Shown here: piece by piece, positions 7,644 to 10,312 of the stretch | Layout: every line of letters begins with the position of its first letter | How positions within the stretch are numbered: the first letter of the stretch is position 1 | Source of the DNA: CAZTKP01 sp964614215 | GTDB taxonomy: Bacteria > UBP6 > UBA1177 | Length of the DNA stretch: 10,312 nt | NCBI GenBank assembly: GCA_964614215.1 | Contig: CAZTKP010000091.1 | Location: 1-10,312, forward strand | Direction: 5' to 3' | Made by a program: the position numbers and the translations under genes | Notes under the pieces: generated by a model | Seen by the model: only the letters and a program-made list of their open reading frames with translations | Told to the model about the DNA's origin: nothing | Database searches by the model: none

Positions 7644-8825
7644 ATGAACAAGATCTATGCACCTATTCTTTTCTTTTTAATTCCACTATCACTTTTGGGA
7701 TCGGGAGCCCTTGATGAAAATCCGATGGGAAAAGATGCTGATGTGATAACTGAAGCGACTCCGGATTGGGATAACACTAAAAAGATAGTTAAGTCTGAAG
7801 AGGAAAAAAAGGCAAAGGAAAAAGATGAGATCGGCTGGGTTCTTTTCCCTGTAGTTTTCTATTCATCTGATACAAGTTTGGGATTCGGCGCAAGCGCTGT
7901 TGTATTTAAAGATTATTTTAAAGATGATCATATCAGCAAGTCAGATTCGATCGCTCTTGTACTTTTTTATACGCTCAGAAATCAGCTTCTAAATGCGAAT
8001 GTCGGTAATGTCTACTGGGATCAGGCAAACTGGCATTGGGGAAGTAAACTACTTTTCTCAAAATACCCAACAGATTTTTATGGGATCGGTAACCACACAA
8101 AACTATCTAATGAAGAAGTTTTTGAACCATTCAGTTTTGAGTTCGAGAACGATATTAACTACCGTCTGTGGCGTGCACTTTACGGTGGTATCACATTAAT
8201 TCAGGGATATTATAAACTGCTTGATAAAAAGGACGATGGACTTGCCGATGAATATTTCAGTTTAAAGAAAAAAGAGGGGTTTATTTCAGGTCTGGGATTA
8301 AAACTCACATATGATTCAAGGAACGATTCATTTTTTCCAACGGAAGGAATTAAAGGAGAAGTTCTTTATCAGTATTTTCCTTCGTGGCTTGGCAGTCAGT
8401 ATGAGTTCTCTAAATTTGAATTTGATATCAGAGGTTATATTCCACTCGTTTTTAACAGTGTTCTTGCTATTCAGGCACTTTTTACAGCTGTTGACGGTGA
8501 TGCTCCGCTATCTTTTCTTCCAGCTTTAGGGTCGAAGGATCTTTTAAGAGGCTATTCCGGTGGAAGATTCAGAGACAATATCTATATCGCGGGACAGATC
8601 GAATTAAGGATTCCGATCTGGTGGCGGTTCGGGGCAGTTCTTTTCTTCGGAACAGGAAAGGTCCAGCATGAAATGATGGAATTCTTTTTTGATGATCTGA
8701 AATATGCCGGGGGTTTCGGTATAAGATTTCAGTTAAACAACAAAAAGAGAATAAACTTCAGATTTGACATGGGCTTTACCCCTGAGGGTTTTAACTTCTA
8801 TTTTAATTTACTGGAAGCTTTTTAA
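7644..8825 (+). CDS. Omp85/BamA-type outer-membrane beta-barrel protein without POTRA domains
   Basis: A 393-residue predicted outer-membrane protein of the bacterial surface antigen (Omp85) superfamily. A signal peptide ends near LLGSGA, and a short charged linker (about 25-62, rich in Lys/Glu/Asp) leads straight into the barrel, which begins near GWVLFPVVFY. Family signs are TYDSRNDSFFPTEG (around 220-235), LLRGYSGGRFRD with the conserved loop-6 R302-G303-Y304, the following strand IELRIPI, FGTGKV, and a last segment with RFDMGF that ends in Phe393. The linker is too short for a POTRA domain, which BamA, TamA and FhaC carry in front of the barrel. A barrel-only member could insert or pass a protein or lipid using partner proteins, or simply be a surface protein. 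GGGAGG lies ten bases before ATG. It is the last gene of the presumed operon; I see no strong hairpin terminator after it. Confidence 0.83.
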   Translation: MNKIYAPILFFLIPLSLLGSGALDENPMGKDADVITEATPDWDNTKKIVKSEEEKKAKEKDEIGWVLFPVVFYSSDTSLGFGASAVVFKDYFKDDHISKSDSIALVLFYTLRNQLLNANVGNVYWDQANWHWGSKLLFSKYPTDFYGIGNHTKLSNEEVFEPFSFEFENDINYRLWRALYGGITLIQGYYKLLDKKDDGLADEYFSLKKKEGFISGLGLKLTYDSRNDSFFPTEGIKGEVLYQYFPSWLGSQYEFSKFEFDIRGYIPLVFNSVLAIQALFTAVDGDAPLSFLPALGSKDLLRGYSGGRFRDNIYIAGQIELRIPIWWRFGAVLFFGTGKVQHEMMEFFFDDLKYAGGFGIRFQLNNKKRINFRFDMGFTPEGFNFYFNLLEAF

Positions 8826-8827
8826 GT

Positions 8828-9019
8828 TTAGACCGTTGTAAATGGATCCGGTGGTGGTGGCGGTGGATCGGGATCTACCGGCGGTGATGGAGGTGGTTCC
8901 TGAATTGCAGCGATCACCATTTCTGAATCCTGAGAGGAAACATTGATCCCGACACAGGAGAATGCTGCAAAAACTGCAATAAAAATAATTAGTTTTGAAT
9001 AAAAACAAAAACCTTTCAT
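8828..9019 (-). CDS. Small proline-rich lipoprotein-like protein
   Basis: A 63-residue product read on the minus strand. It has Lys2, a hydrophobic segment (about 10-20) and a Cys22 in AAFSC that could be a lipidation site, so the mature part would be about 42 residues. The last 24 residues are mainly Pro and Asp (QEPPPSPP, then DPPPPPPDP), a likely extended, disordered tail. I recognise no family. Support for a real gene: GGAG seven bases before ATG, a near-consensus promoter at the right distance, and a signal-like N-terminus. It converges with the barrel gene with only two bases between the stops, so the transcripts probably collide or share a 3' region. The G-rich plus strand at 8847-8896 is simply this proline tract. 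Confidence 0.65.
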   Translation of the reverse strand: MKGFCFYSKLIIFIAVFAAFSCVGINVSSQDSEMVIAAIQEPPPSPPVDPDPPPPPPDPFTTV

Positions 9020-9047
9020 ACTAAAACTCCAACAACCTATCTATTAA

Positions 9048-9076
9048 AGTTTAAGATATTTAGGAGAATATGTCAA
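9048..9076 (-). promoter_or_regulatory. Strong candidate promoter of the small proline-rich lipoprotein gene
   Basis: On the minus strand, TTGACA (9071-9076, perfect -35) and TAAACT (9048-9053, 4/6 to -10) are 17 bases apart. The transcript would start near 9041, giving a leader of about 22 bases with the GGAG site. A perfect palindrome abuts the -35 box on its upstream side. Confidence 0.6.
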
Positions 9077-9088
9077 GTTCAGCTGAAC
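9077..9088. promoter_or_regulatory. Perfect 12-bp palindrome, candidate TetR operator
   Basis: GTTCAGCTGAAC reads the same on both strands. It lies between the divergent small lipoprotein and TetR genes, directly next to the -35 box of the former and 85 bases before the TetR start. TetR-family proteins usually bind palindromes in their own divergent regions, so this is the best operator candidate here. The symmetry does not extend beyond 12 bp. Confidence 0.4.
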
Positions 9089-9113
9089 AAAAATGTATGA
9101 TTGTAAAACAGGT

Positions 9114-9166
9114 TTACTTATGATAGTATTCAATCTGATTTTGTTGATGGGTGTTACTTATACTAG
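9114..9166 (+). promoter_or_regulatory. Repeated element with -10-like boxes upstream of the TetR gene
   Basis: TTACTTATGATAG (9114-9126) and TTACTTATACTAG (9154-9166) match at 11 of 13 bases and start 40 bases apart, close to four helical turns. Each holds a -10-like hexamer: TATGAT at 9119-9124 and TATACT at 9159-9164. Neither has a convincing -35. The first would give a leader of about 40 bases; the second would give an almost leaderless transcript starting at the ATG. Confidence 0.3.
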
Positions 9167-9172
9167 GGTATC

Positions 9173-9730
9173 ATGTACTACAATGAAGAAACCCCTCTTC
9201 TTGAGGGAACAAAAAAGAATATTCTGGAAGGTATTATCCGCCTTGTCGAAAGAAAGGGAACTCTAAACCTTTCTATCAAGGAACTTGCTGAAGGGTGTAA
9301 TCTTACTCCGGCTTCTTTATATTCCTATTTTGAATCAAAGAACGATCTTATCAGAAATGTACAGCTTGAAATGGAAAGAAGGTTCGATGCTATCATAGAA
9401 CTACCTATACCCGAGAGGATTCCGGAAAATATGAAAATAAAGATGCTTACATTTTATATCTTTGATTTTGTGGATAAGAATAAGTGGGCTGTGGAATATA
9501 TTAATCCTTTTTCAGAATATGAAAGCACAAGAAAACTGCTTGCAAGGATGTCGTCTTTTCTCGATAAGTACAGTGGCAGAAAAGGTCAGGAGTACGGTAA
9601 GAACTACAGGGCATACACTTTTATGGCAGGTGTTTATTTTAAGGTGAAATACCGGATCATGAGAAATGAGAAACCGACGGAGAATGATATTGAAGATATT
9701 TCCCAGTTCATGGAGCCTCGTTACAAGTAA
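9173..9730 (+). CDS. TetR/AcrR-family transcriptional regulator
   Basis: A 185-residue DNA-binding protein, within the usual 180-220 of the family. The N-terminal domain (about 14-62) is typical: a first helix (KKNILEGIIRLVERKG), then the helix-turn-helix from SIKELAEGCNLTPASLYSYF to ESKNDLI (34-60). TPASLYSYF and SKNDL match the classic TetR recognition-helix region. The remainder is helical and divergent, as expected for a ligand-binding and dimerisation domain, so the ligand cannot be predicted. ATG at 9173 has AGGG four bases upstream, a modest ribosome binding site. It is divergent from the small lipoprotein gene, with the palindrome between them, and overlaps the following secreted-protein gene. 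Autoregulation and control of both neighbours is the usual arrangement and is inferred here. Confidence 0.92.
   Translation: MYYNEETPLLEGTKKNILEGIIRLVERKGTLNLSIKELAEGCNLTPASLYSYFESKNDLIRNVQLEMERRFDAIIELPIPERIPENMKIKMLTFYIFDFVDKNKWAVEYINPFSEYESTRKLLARMSSFLDKYSGRKGQEYGKNYRAYTFMAGVYFKVKYRIMRNEKPTENDIEDISQFMEPRYK
9679..9682 (+). promoter_or_regulatory. Ribosome binding site for the LolA-like gene, inside the TetR gene
   Basis: GGAG seven bases before TTG at 9690 and only one base before an in-frame ATG at 9684. The spacing favours the TTG. Confidence 0.45.
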
Positions 9731-10312
9731 GTTCTTACTTTTATTTGTTTTTTTGCCTTTTTTTGTAAATGCTGACCCATTGATCGATGAACTTATAGGA
9801 AAATACTCTGAATTTTACGATAAACATAAAGGCGTTTTCAGCGAAAGAGTTGTAACTGCAGTTTCAAAAGATCCGGATAATGGAGAAGTTCTTAAGAAGT
9901 TTCAGGCTACAATTACCAGAAAGGATTTCTTTTATAAAACGCCTGAGATCAAAGCGTTAAAATACTCTGAAGACGGAAAGCCGGAAGATGCAGATGATTA
10001 CGATACAAGAGAGATCGAGCCTTTTTTCCCTCTTTTTGATAAAAAGTCTAAAGAGAACTACATATTTAAAAAGATAGGTGAAAAGAAGATCGGAGCAAAA
10101 GACTGTATCGAGTACAAAGTTGAGGCAAAAAAGAAAAGTGCAAGACATTTTGTGGGCAGCATCTATATCGACAAGGCTGAGAAAAATCTTGTAAAGCTCA
10201 AAGGTACTCTGACTAAAAGGCACTGGGCGCTTAAACAGTATGATTTTACTTTTAACTATTCAGATCATAAAGGATTTCCCGTTGTCACAAGCGGAACAGT
10301 TACAGCAAGGGT
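9690..10312 (+). CDS. Secreted LolA-like protein, C-terminus cut by window edge
   Basis: The frame stays open to the right edge, giving 207 visible residues. A clear type I signal peptide (LVTSKFLLLFVFLPFFVNA, then DPL) indicates export to the periplasm without lipidation. The mature part begins DPLIDELIGKYSEFYDKHKG and has alternating beta-strand-like segments, including GSIYIDKAEKNLVKLKG, much like LolA/outer-membrane lipoprotein-sorting proteins, which bind lipids or acyl chains; this assignment is by overall pattern, not by a decisive motif. The start is uncertain. TTG at 9690 has GGAG at seven bases; in-frame ATGs at 9684 and 9666 would add 2 or 8 residues (the latter starting MRNRRR) but have poor ribosome binding sites; a TGA at 9660 closes the frame. 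The gene overlaps the TetR gene by 41 bases, implying coupled expression. TetR next to a LolA-like gene often precedes an RND/MMPL-type exporter, which may lie beyond the window. Two T7 runs lie in the signal-peptide part. Confidence 0.7.
   Translation, partial: MKIFPSSWSLVTSKFLLLFVFLPFFVNADPLIDELIGKYSEFYDKHKGVFSERVVTAVSKDPDNGEVLKKFQATITRKDFFYKTPEIKALKYSEDGKPEDADDYDTREIEPFFPLFDKKSKENYIFKKIGEKKIGAKDCIEYKVEAKKKSARHFVGSIYIDKAEKNLVKLKGTLTKRHWALKQYDFTFNYSDHKGFPVVTSGTVTAR

Noticed and set aside
8778..8789. ACCC-CTGA-GGGT hairpin followed by TTTT as a terminator of the barrel gene
   Set aside because: The stem is only 4 bp, lies within the coding sequence and the T-run is short and interrupted.
8847..8896. 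G-rich stretch on the plus strand as a possible G-quadruplex or structured RNA
   Set aside because: It contains mostly GG pairs rather than runs of three or more and is explained by proline codons of the small minus-strand gene.
9957..10223. 88-residue minus-strand frame with hydrophobic stretches
   Set aside because: It is antisense to the LolA-like gene, whose plus-strand frame has a signal peptide and open reading to the window edge; the hydrophobicity comes from complementing Lys/Glu-rich codons.

Overview
The window reads as a chromosomal segment of a Gram-negative (diderm) bacterium with modest GC content (about 40 % by eye). The diderm reading rests on a predicted outer-membrane beta-barrel protein and several predicted lipoproteins. 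Shine-Dalgarno sites are clear, arginine is mostly AGA/AGG, and at least one gene (the UbiA homologue) starts with TTG. The lineage cannot be fixed from this sequence alone. The loose lipoboxes recall spirochaetes, but that is only a hint. No tRNA, rRNA, insertion sequence, phage gene or CRISPR array was seen.

Layout. Positions 1-584 (minus) hold most of a UbiA-family prenyltransferase, cut by the left edge. It is divergent from rsgA (704-1735, plus), the ribosome-assembly GTPase. Next, on the plus strand, come four closely spaced genes for exported proteins: two paralogous MORN-repeat lipoproteins (1817-2743 and 2832-3806), a 1264-residue lipoprotein with TPR, DUF3857 and transglutaminase-like domains (3831-7625), and an Omp85-type outer-membrane barrel without POTRA domains (7644-8825). 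The gaps are 88, 24 and 18 bases. A sigma70-like promoter precedes the first MORN gene and a weaker candidate precedes the second. A tiny proline-rich lipoprotein-like gene (8828-9019, minus) converges on the barrel gene, with two bases between the stops. It is divergent from a TetR-family regulator (9173-9730, plus). The regulator overlaps a secreted LolA-like protein that runs off the right edge.

How the genes may work together. The four-gene block is the most interesting part. All four products carry export signals, three are predicted lipid-anchored, and one should sit in the outer membrane, so a cell-envelope assembly, processing or display system is a reasonable hypothesis; its substrate is unknown. 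The two MORN arrays have the same number of repeats and share an unusual substitution pattern at repeats 4, 6 and 8, pointing to duplication of a whole array. The TetR gene and its overlapping secreted neighbour look like a separate unit. A perfect 12-bp palindrome in the divergent region next to the TetR gene abuts the -35 box of the small lipoprotein promoter and is a candidate operator.
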